Below, piece after piece: positions 34,889 to 48,606 of a DNA stretch of 64,000 bases; positions within the stretch are counted from its first letter, which is position 1, and every line of letters starts with the position of its first letter. Origin of the DNA: Lingula anatina. Lineage: Eukaryota; Brachiopoda; Lingulata; Lingulida; Lingulidae. Made by a program: the position numbers and the translations under genes. Where the stretch lies: NCBI RefSeq assembly GCF_001039355.2, contig NW_019775856.1, positions 61,060-125,059 of the forward strand. Direction: 5' to 3'. The notes beneath the pieces are model-generated. The model did no database searches. It was given only the letters and a program-made list of their open reading frames with translations, and was not told the origin of the DNA.

Positions 34889-35823
34889 CTCTCCTTTATT
34901 CCCATTGCACCTGTATTTACCCGTCATTCTCTTTCTTACACCTATATTCATTAATCCTATATCACTTTGATAAATGGCGGTTTCAAGACCACCAATTCGT
35001 CATAATTAGACCTTGTATTTTAACTCTTTGGTATAGCTTCTACGCTATAGCTATGGTGAGATGCATTATTTAACCTACTCGAAATAATTCGCGGCGGCGA
35101 TTTCATTAATTTAGAATGATCTGTGAAAGCTTTTTATCACGGATCGCTGGTCGCTTAAAATGTCCAATAACGTCCGTGCATTGGGAATCAGGCTGCAGCG
35201 GAATTATAATAGGATAATCATGCCGCAAACGATTAGTTCACTTTCAGTTCTGCTTTCTGTCAACGTATGCTCATTTTCATTATATTCTCTTTAATTCAGT
35301 TGGCCTTACATAACGAAGGATAGCAGACGCTGTGTTTTTCTAAAGTTTGGTCTCCATTCAGTCATACTGTACGTGTATGATGAAAGAGATTATTGAATAT
35401 TTCGGGATATCTTTGTGGATATTTAATTTGCTTCAGTTTTTATATGTTCAATTTGATGTCAAAAGAATGCAATTTATAATTTTGATAAGATTGTTCGACA
35501 ATGAATCTAAATTATCAAGTGAGCAACATCTGCATCATAAATTGTTTAGCATTAATTATACTCTGTCCTTTTCACTTAGAGAAATAAAAAATAATCCACA
35601 AGAACCCATGATGTTATTTTGCGAATATGAATAATTTTTAAAAGTTGATGAAGTCTGGAGGGTAAAAGCACTAAGGTTAACCTTTGTATCAGGGTTCAAG
35701 TTATTTCCCCCACAAGGAAATTAATAAAGCGTGTTAGATAGCGGCTTATCTGCCTTTATCAGCACTCATTCAAAACGCACAGCTCGTCTAGTTTTTTTAA
35801 TCTAAATGTTGCCCCACAGTGAA

Positions 35824-35894
<71 letters not shown>

Positions 35895-36470
35895 TAAGAA
35901 AGAAGAGACATAGAGATGTAAGAATAGAATGACGAATGAAAAGTCAACGGCAATGGCTTTTTGTTTTTATCTCTCTTCGTAACCCCTTTACACGGCCTCA
36001 AACACACTTTACTTGTCCTATATGATGTCGTCTTTCTGCAAAGGTAGATAAAGATAAACGAATGTCGATCAATTAGACACAAGTAAATTTATCTCTTTTG
36101 TCTGTATAGTGGCGTGAACAAGTGCAAGGTTATTGTTAATATTCAATTGTCTTCGTATACATTACTAGTACACAGGTTAATCCTCGCGACACATCAGAAC
36201 GTTATCTCTTTCAAATTTAACTTATTTTAGGGACCAGTTGGACCAAGATGGACCAGTCCTAACACAAACCGCTCTCGTGTTGATTATATTAAATTTTTGG
36301 TACATATCATAGTTGAGGGATCAAAACATGTAACCGGTTTACATACAATCAGCTTTTTGAGATCAGGAGCCATTTTACGCTGTGAATAAAGTTAGTAGGA
36401 TATTTCTAGCACGGGCTGCCAAAATAGTATAAACCGACTTAATAAATACCCGAAATCGGTCAAAACAATG

Positions 36471-36492
36471 TCCACTATGAACGTGGCCTTAG
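36471..36492. mobile_element. Single end related to the MITE at 2371-2554
   Basis: The reverse complement begins CTAAGGCC and continues to ...AGTGGAC, like the left arm of the 2371 element. No partner end was found nearby, so this is a fragment or a diverged relative. Confidence 0.35.
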
Positions 36493-38377
36493 CCATCGTT
36501 ACATCGGTCACAGGACAATATGACGTAATTAAGAAGCATTGTTTACTATATCTTCTCTCTGTTGTTTCATAACTCTTTGTTCTTTGAGTTAAATATTGTC
36601 AAATGTTGTCTGATAAATGTTTGAATTTTTTATGGACAACCTATTTTAATATCAGCATGTTATTTGAAGATGGCTTCCTCTTTGTATCAAAAAAAATTTA
36701 TTCAAAATTTAAAAACAAAATTTAAATTAGTGAATGTTTGAATGATAAACCTGCACTATTTCAAAATGCTGCGTTATCAAAATCAATCGCCAATTTTCCA
36801 CTCGGAAATATTATGCAATACATTCCTTGCGCCGCCTTAATTAGTGAGAAACTATCAAATATACACTGATTAAGTCAGACAAAACGTGTGCCAGATATTA
36901 TAAATCTTAATATTCCAATACAGATTTCTTTGTTCTTAAAGTTTGCATTAACTGTATTCATTATTCCGATCACGCTCTTCACCTATCTCTATGATACGAT
37001 ACGATAAACCACCCTGAAAATCAAACGTTTGTGTGGGTGCCATTCGCTAGCTCACCCTGCATATCCACGCGTAGTGGTATGGCGACCTTCGACTTTCAGG
37101 GTTGGATTTTATGGTGAAGGATTATGGAATTTACCCTGCGATGATGGGAATTAATACGATGTCGATAATTACATGGGATTATCAAGACGATTTACAGGTG
37201 AAATTGTCTAATAATCTGAGGAGAGCACAATTCTATGAAAGCACGATAGATTTAAATTTTTCCACTAGTGGTAATAATGTTCTACGCACCAGCCACGAGA
37301 CAAAGACCTGATGTACTAAGTGTACGCGAATTTAATATAAGAAAAAACATTTTTCTCAGTGAAATTTAATGACGTGTAACAAAGTCACTCATTTCCATAT
37401 CATAATACAAGGGGCATTTAAAAACAATTTGTTCCTCGGATTAAGCAAACTTCCTAAGATGGTATGCAAATAAGGTGTACACAACCACTCTGTCAACTTT
37501 TCTGGAGAGGGTCCGATTAAATGGACTTATTCAAAGAAACCAGAGCAAATGTGACAGAGAAATCAAACGAAAAGAACAAAACGATAAAAGCAAATGCGTC
37601 ACAAAAAGAAAACCTGGCCTCTTCGAAAGTCTTCTTTCTAAAGGCGTATCACCGCAGGGCAAAAACAAATCGAACAAAATCTTATCAAAATAACAAATCA
37701 TTTATTACGCACCAGACGCTTGTTTTGGAGATCGATAGTTAATACAGTGTGGGTGCAGTCCTCCGCCTAGCCCTATTCGGGTACTCCCCCTATTCAATAT
37801 TGCGCCGATGTGATTTCTTTGTTCTTTTTCGGCGTGTGGCTATGTTTGTTTTACCATGATATACCAAGAACTCTGCACTCTACCTAGTCATGTTCAGTTC
37901 TGGTGCAGCTATCCTCCCTACTGTTTATTCGGAAATTTATAAAAGCCTCAACTTTTTTTCTATGGAGAATTTGACCTTGGGAATTAGTTCGAATTTTTGG
38001 AGATTTTATCACCCTGCGTAGAATATTTACAGCATCGACTAAAAACATCCGCAAACAAAAACATGAAAAGTAAAATATTTATCCGAGCGTTTTCTAAGCA
38101 CCTATTTATCGTCCCGCCAATTATATATGCGTCAGGTAAATAAAACACCACAAACATAAAAAAGTCTATTACCTTGAATGGTTACTACAACATGAAATAA
38201 CACTGGCGTGCTCGATCGTCTCCAAACAGCAAAAATTACCGTTCATTCTTTGTCATTCTCATTAGCAAACGGCTGTGAAATACAAATAAAAAATTTACGC
38301 TCTTTCGACCTCCCCCTTTGTGAGCCTCCAGTGCAAGCAGACGACACTTCGCATTGGTAACCTGGAAACTGTCAGCT

Positions 38378-38387
38378 GGCACGTGCC
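38378..38387. promoter_or_regulatory. HES/HEY-type palindrome GGCACGTGCC
   Basis: The same 10-bp palindrome as at 32983, about 1.65 kb upstream of the signal-peptide exon, within the CpG-rich leader region. Confidence 0.4.
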
Positions 38388-40028
38388 GCTATAACAAAAG
38401 CGCTGTAAGTTGGCTGTAAATGGACGGCCTCCGAACACTTAATCAATGAGAAAATTGACAGCCTCGACTACCAGGTTTACCATGAGACAGAGAGGGGACG
38501 CACTTTAGCGGGGAGAGAGGGAGCTAAAACCAAGGGGAAGTCGTCTCACGAGCCACGGACATGACGACACGATGATAATTGACCATTAAGGCTGAGGAGG
38601 ATTAGATTAAAACGCTCAGGTATTACACGCGTGCAGACTTACCTGGTGAGATTTAAGCGTGGTGGATCAAACAACGGTCGATGACTCGGTGGTGGATTTT
38701 ACCGTGTAACGTTATCAATAGATTGAAGAAAGAAAAGAAATCTCGACTTTCTTACTCGGAATGACAAAGATTTATAGAGAGATGGATTAATGTTTTCTGT
38801 CGAAAGGATGAGATAACGGTATTTTTTCTTCCGTGTTATTTTACTAGCTACTTAAAACAGGTCAAAACTGACATTTCCCTCTGCACGTGGTATTCACAGC
38901 TTGCACCGGAGGATGAAAGAGAAACAGATACAGATATTGCAATAGTGGAAAGAGAAATCTGACGTGATCGAAAACTGACAGGCATCCAACGGACATTTAA
39001 TTTCATAGGTGAAGCCTATCACATGCTTCATGATTTTTTAACCTTGGTTAAGGAAGTGAATGTAAGATCATATCGCGAAAGGAAAACTCCAGATCGGATA
39101 CGAGATACACAGGAGCGCGTGGCGCATGCTGGAGATCGCCAACGCGCAAAAACAGTAGTCGAAAATCGACGGGGGAAGCCGGTCGATTAATTTGACTTCG
39201 GTTCTGTTGCGGCTAGTTTTCCATCTCCGAGGACCAATAATTCTGTCTCTGGAGCTCCGAAAATACAGGCAAGGGTTGGCACGGCAAGGCTAGTCGTGCA
39301 GCCCCATACTTTATATTTTCTGCTCCAAATTGCCCACCGAAGACCGCTTTGGAAACTTTGTAAATTAATCAGCAGCGGTCGCCCTTGACCGTCCTGCAGT
39401 GTACGTCAGGCATACGCCACCGTGCTTTATTTCTGATTGGAAAACGACGAAGGCGACGTGCAATTGAATTATGTGCCTTAAAGTGTTCATGTTGCAAGCG
39501 GTTCACATCCATTAATCGCCCTCTGTACCTAAGTCGACGGTCGAAATTAAATTGGGCCCCATGAAATTGAGTTGAATCTTCATTGAAGGACGCTATCAGT
39601 CGGATATAACCGTAGATAAGACCCTACGTGATCTGTTAGACGCCTTCTTGGAAATGCCACTGCGTTTCCTCCATAATTGCTCGAGCAGACGACATCCAGT
39701 GGCGGCAGATAGCACGTGTTCGTTTCTGACAGCAGACGACCGATGAGAAGAAAAAACGAGTTGCGAAAATATTGAGAGAAATCGACATTTCGCTATCAAC
39801 AAGGAATAACAACGTTTTGCTTTTTTGAATAAGCCAGTAAATTCAAGTGGGAGACAAAGAACGGGAGAGAGATAGAGAGAGAGAGGAAAACAGAGAAAAA
39901 ACGACTCAGAATGCACATGTTATCCGTCAGTCGCTGCACGATACTAACAGTCACTTCGGATTAACGACCAAGCCGCGCACGCTCTCGCACACGCCGATAC
40001 ACGCACATGAGAAGACACGACCGCGAGA

Positions 40029-40083
40029 ATGAAAAGAGTGCACGTCTTAACGTTACAGCTGCTGATCTCCATGATTTCACAAG
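40029..40083 (+). CDS. First coding exon of a secreted or membrane protein (signal peptide)
   Basis: The ATG at 40029 opens MKRVHVLTLQLLISMISQ plus one base, then a strong donor (AG|GTAGGT). The peptide has the form of a signal sequence: two basic residues followed by a hydrophobic LTLQLLISMI core. The preceding 1.7 kb is CpG-rich and contains a purine-rich leader, which suits a promoter and 5'UTR. The following exon must enter in phase 1. No convincing continuation was found in the remaining 24 kb, so either the first intron is very long or the exon call is wrong. Long first introns are common in genes for neural receptors and guidance proteins, but the family cannot be named. Confidence 0.5.
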
Positions 40084-40562
40084 GTAGGTAAACAAAACAT
40101 CTATATTTAATACCCGTACAACTGGTGCATTCTACATCAGGCTTTTATATATAATATATTATTTTGTATTCTAGGTCTCAGAATCGCAGATTATCTTAAA
40201 CCAACTTCATTTACACATACAATGACAAGTCAAACTACACAAATTATCAAAAAATACTATTGTGGTACAGGCAGTATAGGCCTACTACCGCTATGTTATC
40301 ATTGTTTTGCCATGATATATATATATAGAGAGAGAGATACGTCAGTTGAAGCATTACGCTTTATATTAATCTTTATATTAATGTTAATGTGGCATCATTG
40401 TCTACCTGTGTATGGCAGAAAATATCGAGTCATTATACTTTGAGTGAATAGATCGAGGTAAACAGACATATGTACATTGGCTTCATTATCGGCCATGATA
40501 GCTGAACACCCTGAATCTCCTAGAAAACAATATATGGCTTTGTGATATTAATACCCTATCCG

Positions 40563-40735
40563 CTTACCGCTGTCTCTGAAACAGTGAGCTTCAGGGTGCA
40601 GACCGTGGGCTTTCTGTAAACATGTCTACGGTCACTGTTGTCCCCCCTGTTTTCCAGGGTATATATGGTGAACCTTTACTAACCGCCTCTGTCAACTCTG
40701 TGAACCTCGGGGTATAAACTGTGAACCTTTTCTTA
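40563..40735 (+). repeat. Degenerate minisatellite, three units of ~52-64 bp
   Basis: Units start at about 40563, 40627 and 40679. They share an order of CTGTxxx, a GTGAGCTTCAGGG / TTCCAGGGTATA / GTGAACCTCGGGGTATA block, then GTGAACCTTT. Divergence between the units is high. Confidence 0.55.
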
Positions 40736-41681
40736 CCAACGCACGCTCGCTGTCACATAGAATTCAGGCTACTCGCTAGTAATCCGCACAGAAGTGTTTG
40801 AATGTTAGCCATGTGTAACGCAGGGTGTTTTGGGTCGAGTTAGAATCATTTATCAGCAGTCTTTATTCAACATGTGATGATTCACACCACTATCTATAAA
40901 TTTCTATTGTAGAGCACGTTGTCAATATATGTCAAGTTATTCTCCAAAATGTCGGTCGGTTGAAAATGCTATACTTCAGCTATAGGCACGTAGTAGCCTT
41001 GGTTTGAACATGTACCTTATTTATCCGTGACTTTGTTCGCCTGCACCTCGTGCACCCCCCCCCCCCACCACACACACAAACACACACACAAACACAGGTT
41101 GCAGGCAATGAATGTTTTATTACGAATTGATAGATCACACTAATGTAATAATATAAAACAGAGATATCCAATGTAATATAAAGTAATATGCGTGTAAAGT
41201 ATGCGAGCTTCACACCGAGTTCAGGTTCTAATATATTGCGTGCCTTATATTAAAATACAAGGGGCAATTCAATGTTGTATCAAGTTCTAAGAGAGGTAGG
41301 AAAAAATCATATGTAGACAAAGACAGGATGTTTGAATATGACCTTTTTACATCGCTTTACTAAAGAAGAACGGAGATTATTCCCCATTGTTATTTTGTGT
41401 AAAAAGAGCAAGACTCGCTCTGTGATAACTCCATGCTTTCCTGCGAACCAGCGATGTTTAGAGTTCCTACATTGTAATACAGAAGCTCAGCAACTCGCTC
41501 ATCATTTCGAGCATTCTAGGCAACATGTCCAGAGCAATTTTAGTAGATCATTGATGGACAAACGTTGTAAAGTGAGAGTTTTCGTTAAGAAACACGCACA
41601 ATCGTAAGATTTATGACATAATAGACGATATCTGCTTTCTTTCTGGGTCCTGAACCATTACAATAAGAAATTTACCCCCCC

Positions 41682-41684
<3 letters not shown>

Positions 41685-41728
<44 letters not shown>

Positions 41729-41735
41729 CTCTCTC
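41685..41735. repeat. (CT)n microsatellite
   Basis: A near-pure CT tract of about 50 bp. Confidence 0.95.
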
Positions 41736-43592
41736 ACGCAAGCACTAACTGTACAAGTGAAGCTGTCAGCTTTTTTTACAATCAATATTTTGCATGGACA
41801 ACACGTTAAACGTCGCAGTTACCCAAACCGGTGTGCCTTTTTTTCTTTATTCAGATAACAAAACAAACGAACCTTGTTACATAGGGATATATAGATTGTA
41901 ACACAAAACAACCGAGAACGGCGAATCTTTCCTCCCATTACACGTGCTACGTTTCATGTTTAACCGAGCTTGGTTCAAAACGCCGTTTTTACCACGAACA
42001 TTAGAGGTTGGATATTTGATGGCTACAGGACTCTACGTACAGAAAGAAAAGCAGTTGGGGGGGGGGTTGTGCTTTCGCTGTCAGATGTTAGGAACTTATT
42101 CAAAGATTGACATAAACTGTAGAGTTCTTTTCGCCCCTTCAAATTCAAGTCAAATGATGAATTACATTTGTAACTAGCATTCCAGGGTGTAGTTTAGAGG
42201 CCAAATGAGGGTGTATAATCGTTCAAAATATATCAGCCTTTGTCTTGTAGTATCTGACATCTCACGATGATGAGAATTATTTTCCCATCCCGATATGATT
42301 AGTTCATGTGTCTATCTTCTCGTATTGAACCATACTCAGAACATAATGTAAACATACACAGTTCGTATTTCAGGTGTGATGAAATACTATACTGTTTACA
42401 GTACTCGGAATCATATGAAATGTATGGATGCATGGACCAAAACTGATGCGGGAAGATGAACATTTATGACACAGATATGTTTGCATTCATATAACCAATG
42501 TGTTTGAATATGCATACAGCTAACATGCTTGAATATTCATACTGTCAATATGTTTGTTAAGGTTGTTTAAACTATAGCTTCGTGTCACGCTGACCATCCT
42601 CCGGTTCTGTTAAATCAATATTATATTATGAAAACACGACACATGTATTGTAATCAACGTCTAAGGTACACAGTATGTAGTCAGAGTCGAAACTTGACTT
42701 ATTGTATCTTGTTTAGGTGCGCCCCGCACTGTTGCATTGTTTGAATTGACACCGGTGAACCACCGTAGTTAACAAAGTGAACAGCCCTCAAGCCGGCTCT
42801 GAACCGACCACCGAGTACGCACGGGTTGTGTGAACCTAGCTATATGAAACAAGCGTATGGGCATTAAGGCAGTCCTTAACAAACATTTCATCAGCTGTGT
42901 GCTTTATTAGGATATAGGCTAATCAGCACATTTTCTTCTAATGTGCAGTTAAACTGTGGCCCCCAGTATATTTTTATCTATTACTTGCTGAAATCGGTCA
43001 TAATGATAAGAAAAGTGCTTTTCCGCTGTTCGATTATTGTAGGAAAAGTGGCGCAATGGAAACCCATTCTGAGCAATCGAAAATTATCATTTTTTATGAA
43101 CATGAGATAAATATGATATACAAAACGCACCTGCGAATGATTACCCATGGAGAGTATGTGTTTTCTCACTGGTAGCTAGGGATTTCATTAACAAAAAATG
43201 ACCTCTTCGCGTTAATATCTTAAACTTATCCTTAATGAGAAGAATAGTTTATTATGATATCTTAATCAAGAGTTTTTGGAAATTAATTCTTCTTGCATAC
43301 GCTTTATGCTTATTGAGAAAAAAAAGGCAGACGGCACAGGTACGCTTTGTGGAGCGGACGTGGCGGATATCAATCACCTTTTTCACGGAAATGACCGCAA
43401 TTAAGAATAGTTCTAATCATCCGACACACGTGCCAGGCCAATTTTCTCTGCTAAAAACGGAAGGAGGCATCGAAACCATAGTCGTGGGAAGAGATTTTTG
43501 GTTTGAAAGAAATACCTGGTACTTTTTTATGGCTGTATGCCTCCTGAAGGCACGTGGCAGGGCGCACACGCGCTGGCACGCGACATGTCAAA

Positions 43593-44460
43593 GCACGAGG
43601 TTCCCTGCACGCGCTTTGGCGCCGCTGGCTGCATCAATATTTAAAATGAGTATTTTTTGTCATTCGGTTCTCACAGCAAAAGTTGGATGGGAAAAGAAAG
43701 GAGATCAAAGGAATTGAAAATTAATATAGTAATGATCTGCCTTGAACAGGTGCTTTCCGTTTGATATCACGTATCATTCTCTCCTATTAAATCATGTTTT
43801 ATTCACATCTGTCAGTAGTGCGCTTTGTGACAGATTTAAGAATCGATATGTATTTTATCTCTTCAAATGAGGGATGGGAAAGAGAAAGACACAGAAAGAA
43901 AGACACAGAAAGAAAGATAGATCGAGAGAAAGAGATACGTGCACATTTGCTTTGAATCGATAAATCGACACAAATTTGGTGGTCATCCGAGTCTTAGAAA
44001 ATGCTGGTGAACGCATGTTTACCAGAAAGTGATTGATATAATCAATAGATAAATATTGTCAATTGAGGAATTATACTAGTAAAGTAATCTAATCGCGGCC
44101 AAAATAAGATGAAAAATTTCATTAGACAAAATGTCGTTCATTTTTATTAATAAAGGGCTCTATCGCAGTCCACAGTGTAATATTCATCTATCCTTCCCTC
44201 CGTTGAATATGCACTGGCCGTACAGGAGATGCATTTTCACACTTAGTAGCCGGCAGCTAATGAACCCAGCTTGTTTACAGTGGCGACCGAAATATTTATC
44301 TGAAAAACAGAAACTGCAATATTGGTGCGCATGCCTGAAAATATAGGTATGGATACAAAGTTTTACTGTATGAAGCAATTATAATCTTTTGTATAGAATG
44401 TATAGCGTATTCTAGTAGGAAATAAGAAGACATGCTGTTGGATAGGGACATAGATGTCTT

Positions 44461-44514
<54 letters not shown>

Positions 44515-44612
44515 NNNNNNNNNNNNNNNNNNNNNNNNNNNNNNNNNNNNNNNNNNNNNNNNNNNNNNNNNNNNNNNNNNNNNNNNNNNNNNNNNNNNNN
44601 NNNNNNNNNNNN

Positions 44613-44652
<40 letters not shown>

Positions 44653-44698
44653 GAGAATGGATGAAATAATTGGAAGATAAAATAATCGGAAGTAGAGA

Positions 44699-44739
<41 letters not shown>

Positions 44740-46373
44740 TCAAGCGAAATAAAGAAGAGTGATGGACATCGATGCACGCCACCATCTTAAAGCATTTAAA
44801 AGACTAATTCGTTAATTTAATTTTTAAAATTGTTAAATCGCAAATAAATAAGAAACGTATAAAACAAACACTTGAACATGTAAACGATTTATTTCTCGTT
44901 GTCAGTCCAAGAGGGTTACGTGTGGGAGATTGTTGAAACACGAGATACCTATTAAGACAAAGGCAGTGACAGATTTTGACTGCATTGTGTTTCAGTTTAT
45001 TAGATTGTGGTAACGCGTGTACGACACGTGTTCCATAGAGTACAAACGATTTCAGTGTCCCGTCACCAGGTTTTCTTTCATGGAGGGGTTTATTTTGGAA
45101 AATACAATATACGGAAACTACTGTTTCACCTATATCATGATATGACCTTCTTTTTTGTAGCATTAATGCCACCCCCCCCCCCCACAAAAAAATAATAATG
45201 ATAATAATATCCCAGCAAAATGAATTACATGGAATACAGTGATATAAAAAACATAATTTAAGCACGCCACAATTTGTTTCAAATGTAAATATATATGATT
45301 GTTGGAGCAGATAGATTAGACTCTGAAGGATATAATATATTGTAGTGCGGAAATTAAACTGCCTGTCGCGGTATATTTCTTTTGATGAAAGGTGAATCAT
45401 CAAAGTTGCTTCGTTTTTATTCCCGAGAGAGAGAGAGATGTCAAGACCAACATGGGGTGTTGAAACACGCGCACGCTCATTTACACATACATCCCCAAAA
45501 GATCACACGCACCCACAGGCACACACACACACTAAAACATGCTTTCACGCAAACACAAACATATCACACAGGCACACGCACAATTACATAAACCTAAACA
45601 CACGCACGTACACACACATACACACGCGCACACACAAGCGTACCCAAAAACATACACGCAGACACACACATACACACACTAACACACACACAGACACACG
45701 CGCACACACACTAACACACACACCAACGTACACACACTAACTCACACACACACACAAATCTTTTTTTTTTTTTTAGAAATTTTCAGTTTTTGTGCTTTTG
45801 CGATGTGCCAGCGACTGTAATTAATGATCAAGGCCCAATCGACTTTCCCATGATGTATCTAGTGACGTTGGGTAAATTTATTGCCAACAGTTCTGATGGT
45901 CAGGGTTAACAGAGCGGTTAGGGGAAACAGGGGTTAACTGTGCACCAGAACGAACGCGATTTTACGCAAGTAAAACTTGCACATTACCTGGACTCTCGAG
46001 GAATTGAGCATTTCTAATCTTTTTCCCCAAAAAACACCTTTAGTAAGGTCCGTTTTGCATACAAATATGTGTCAACGTTAACGAAAAGGACAAGAATAAA
46101 TACAGCTTTGATGATGCCACTTGTAGAGTCATGCATATTTTACGCCGCACATCCTTTCATTAGTGCCAAATTGAACGCTCTCCGCGCTACAGGAACTAAT
46201 CAGGGCGGGGATGTAATATTTATGTTTTCTGGGCCTCATGGTCACCCTGATACTCGGAGCACTGACGATGATTTACATTTTTCCTCACGCTCACAGCTCT
46301 GCATCTCTTTCTGATCGTGAGGTTCAATTAGGCCGTGAAACAAAGGAAACTTACATAAGTGGTTGACCGAGAA

Positions 46374-46423
<50 letters not shown>

Positions 46424-46456
46424 TTTAATGCGGGGTCAAACGAGTTTTGATGAAAG

Positions 46457-46508
<52 letters not shown>

Positions 46509-47156
46509 TGATGGTCAAAAGGGTATATACTACGTATACTTGTACGTGTGTGTGTGCATGTGTGTGTGTGCATGTGTGTGTGTGTGTGTGCTCTCTCCAG
46601 TCACGTGAATGGCAGTTTGGGTGTCGACAGTCAGGTTTCAATAATAACATTCAAACGCTTCACGGCTCTCTTTATGTTGGTGTCTATTAGCGCGTCTTTT
46701 AACTTAACAGCAATCCATACATCAGACTGATGGCCTGCAAAGTTGGCGAACCGTATCTGCTTGCCATTCTCTCCTAATCGATACTTGAGAAAGAATAACT
46801 ACTTGCCATGAGCTTTATTTTGCCTTTGGTGACGATTTGTCTTTGACTCCGACCTCGATTATCGCCATCTTCACATATTATCAATTAGGCTTATTAGCGC
46901 TCGTGTTCTACTGTGTAAGAAATTTGAAGAGAAATTGATATGGCTCTTCGTTTTGTTTATCTGTGTTAGAGCAAATAGGATGCTGTGTTGATGGGCGATG
47001 AAATACTAATGGCACGCACACAGTTGCGTAAGGTGTATACACAGCTCTCTCTCTGTCTGTAATAGTAGATATTTGAGACGGCTGTCAGTTATTATTTAAA
47101 GACATCAAACACTGGATAAGTGATAGGTGTATGCTGGGGTGTGAGAGCCACAGAGA

Positions 47157-47231
<75 letters not shown>

Positions 47232-48605
47232 ATACTCCTCAAAATGATATATTATCGTCCATGCCCATGGTAACCAAACCTCAAATAAAACATAAATTTC
47301 CTCTGAAAAACCACAAATGTCTTGTTTATACCTCGTGTTCATAGACAAAGAGATCGATAAATCATTTCGGCCATTGAAATCAAACTGCTCCTGAATCTGA
47401 CTTCTACTCAGGGATCTCTAAGCCGAAATTGAAGAAAACTCGCAAAAAGGGGTAGTGTTAGCAATAATGCCTTGAAACATTCAGTGTCGTTGCATATATT
47501 CGCCGTCATCGATTGCTGCAAGGGTTCACTCTAACACGTAACATATACGCCACATAATAGAATATTGTACCTAACGTGGCATAAGCACGGATAACAATTT
47601 TTCTCTCGCTCGTTTTGATTTTCCATAATCTCCTTGCAGCTGACTAGGAATCAATCTAATCCACTCCTTACACAGTCACCTTGTACTTTCGCCACAGTAT
47701 TCTATATATATATGACTTATAACATGATGTAGTGTCGATTTTGATGTTGGCAACTGTTACACTCAAATTTATGATAACTTGTGTGCCATTTGTGTGCGTG
47801 CGTGTGTTTGCGTGCGTGTGCGTGCACGTGCGTGAGTGTATATTGATCACAGTGTTTTAAAGATGTACTATTCACAGAAGAGGATGAAAACGCAATTAAC
47901 TGTAGGCATTGAGAAGATTTATTGGCTCTACTTAACTTGGGCTCTTATGAATAAGCTTCTAACACACTATCACCACATACTAACAACCCATTCCTATAAC
48001 ACCAGAGAGTTCGTATAGTTCATGAATACGCCAAAAAATCAAAAGAAGAAAAGAGAAACGGCGGAGTTTTTGTAAATGTACACTCTCTAAGATTGATTAT
48101 TCTAATTAGAATGTCGAGGGTTTATAAGAAAGAAAAATTGATATTCCGGTTCTATGTTTAGCTTCTAGCGTTGGCTTACCGCCACTTGATACCTTTTTTA
48201 TGTATTGGCAAACTCAGGAGATGTTTGCTGATCTGACGCTTTTGTGCAACTCTTCGACCTCAAGCACCATTGACTCTCGCTCTTAGAGACGGGGGTGTAC
48301 AGTTCAGGTGTTGATCAATCTGAGCAATCTGGACTCGTTTCTACTGCTATTTTTTGTTTGCGATTTGAAAATACTACTAATGTATTTAAAACCATTCTGC
48401 AAATTTCAAAAATCATATTCTGGAGCATCATGATGGTTATCATATAATGTATAAAGACATTTTACCCCTCCACCCCCCTTCCAACCCCTTCACTCAAGTC
48501 ACCCTAAATGATATGGATATTGTTTTACGTCACGTTGATAAATACGTATGTAGCTTCTTATTATGTTGATAACTAAAATCATTTTTTATTATTTAAAGAT
48601 ATGTC
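43593..48605 (+). repeat. 5-kb direct duplication, copy 1
   Basis: Almost identical, in the same order and orientation, to 48607-53542. Differences are scattered single bases, small indels and changes in microsatellite length, as between two alleles. It contains a 98-N gap in a GA tract, a CA-rich tract (about 45462-45760), an AAT tract (46376-46424), GA and TG tracts (46463-46590) and a TG/GA tract (47158-47229). It ends exactly at the single N at 48606. No coding exon was recognised. Confidence 0.95.
44465..44661. repeat. (GA)n microsatellite interrupted by a 98-N assembly gap
   Basis: GA repeat on both sides of N positions 44515-44612. Copy 2 has only a very short GA tract and a different AT-rich sequence here (about 49460-49515), so the alleles differ most at this spot. 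Confidence 0.95.
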
Positions 48606-48606
48606 N
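48606..48606. other. Single-N assembly join
   Basis: One N lies between the end of copy 1 and the start of copy 2. Sequence left of the N continues, in copy 2, into the unique right flank at 53543. Sequence right of the N is preceded, in copy 1, by the unique left flank at 43592. Confidence 0.95.

Larger units (their letters stand above)
34889..40028. other. Intergenic; promoter and leader region of the 40029 gene at its right end
   Basis: No coding exon is supported up to 40028. A GT/GA microsatellite is at 35824-35895. From about 38.3 kb CpG density and GC rise clearly and remain high to the ATG at 40029, as expected for a promoter and 5'UTR. This part includes the GGCACGTGCC site at 38378-38387 and a purine-rich GAGA stretch at 39848-39900. 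Confidence 0.5.
40084..43592. other. Putative long first intron of the 40029 gene, no exon seen
   Basis: Non-coding as far as I can see. It holds a degenerate minisatellite at 40563-40735, a (CT)n tract at 41685-41735 and short C and G homopolymers. The last 250 bp are GC-richer and run into the duplicated block. Confidence 0.4.

Noticed and set aside
43235-43717. 160-codon plus-strand frame reaching into the duplicated block
   Set aside because: It crosses the duplication boundary, and the copy 2 segment has no equivalent start. No family is recognisable.
44363-44785. Minus-strand frames of 121-140 codons across the gap
   Set aside because: They are translations of GA/CT repeats and of the N gap.
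45438-45740. 100-codon Thr/His-rich frame
   Set aside because: Translation of a CA-rich microsatellite, changed in the second copy of the duplication.
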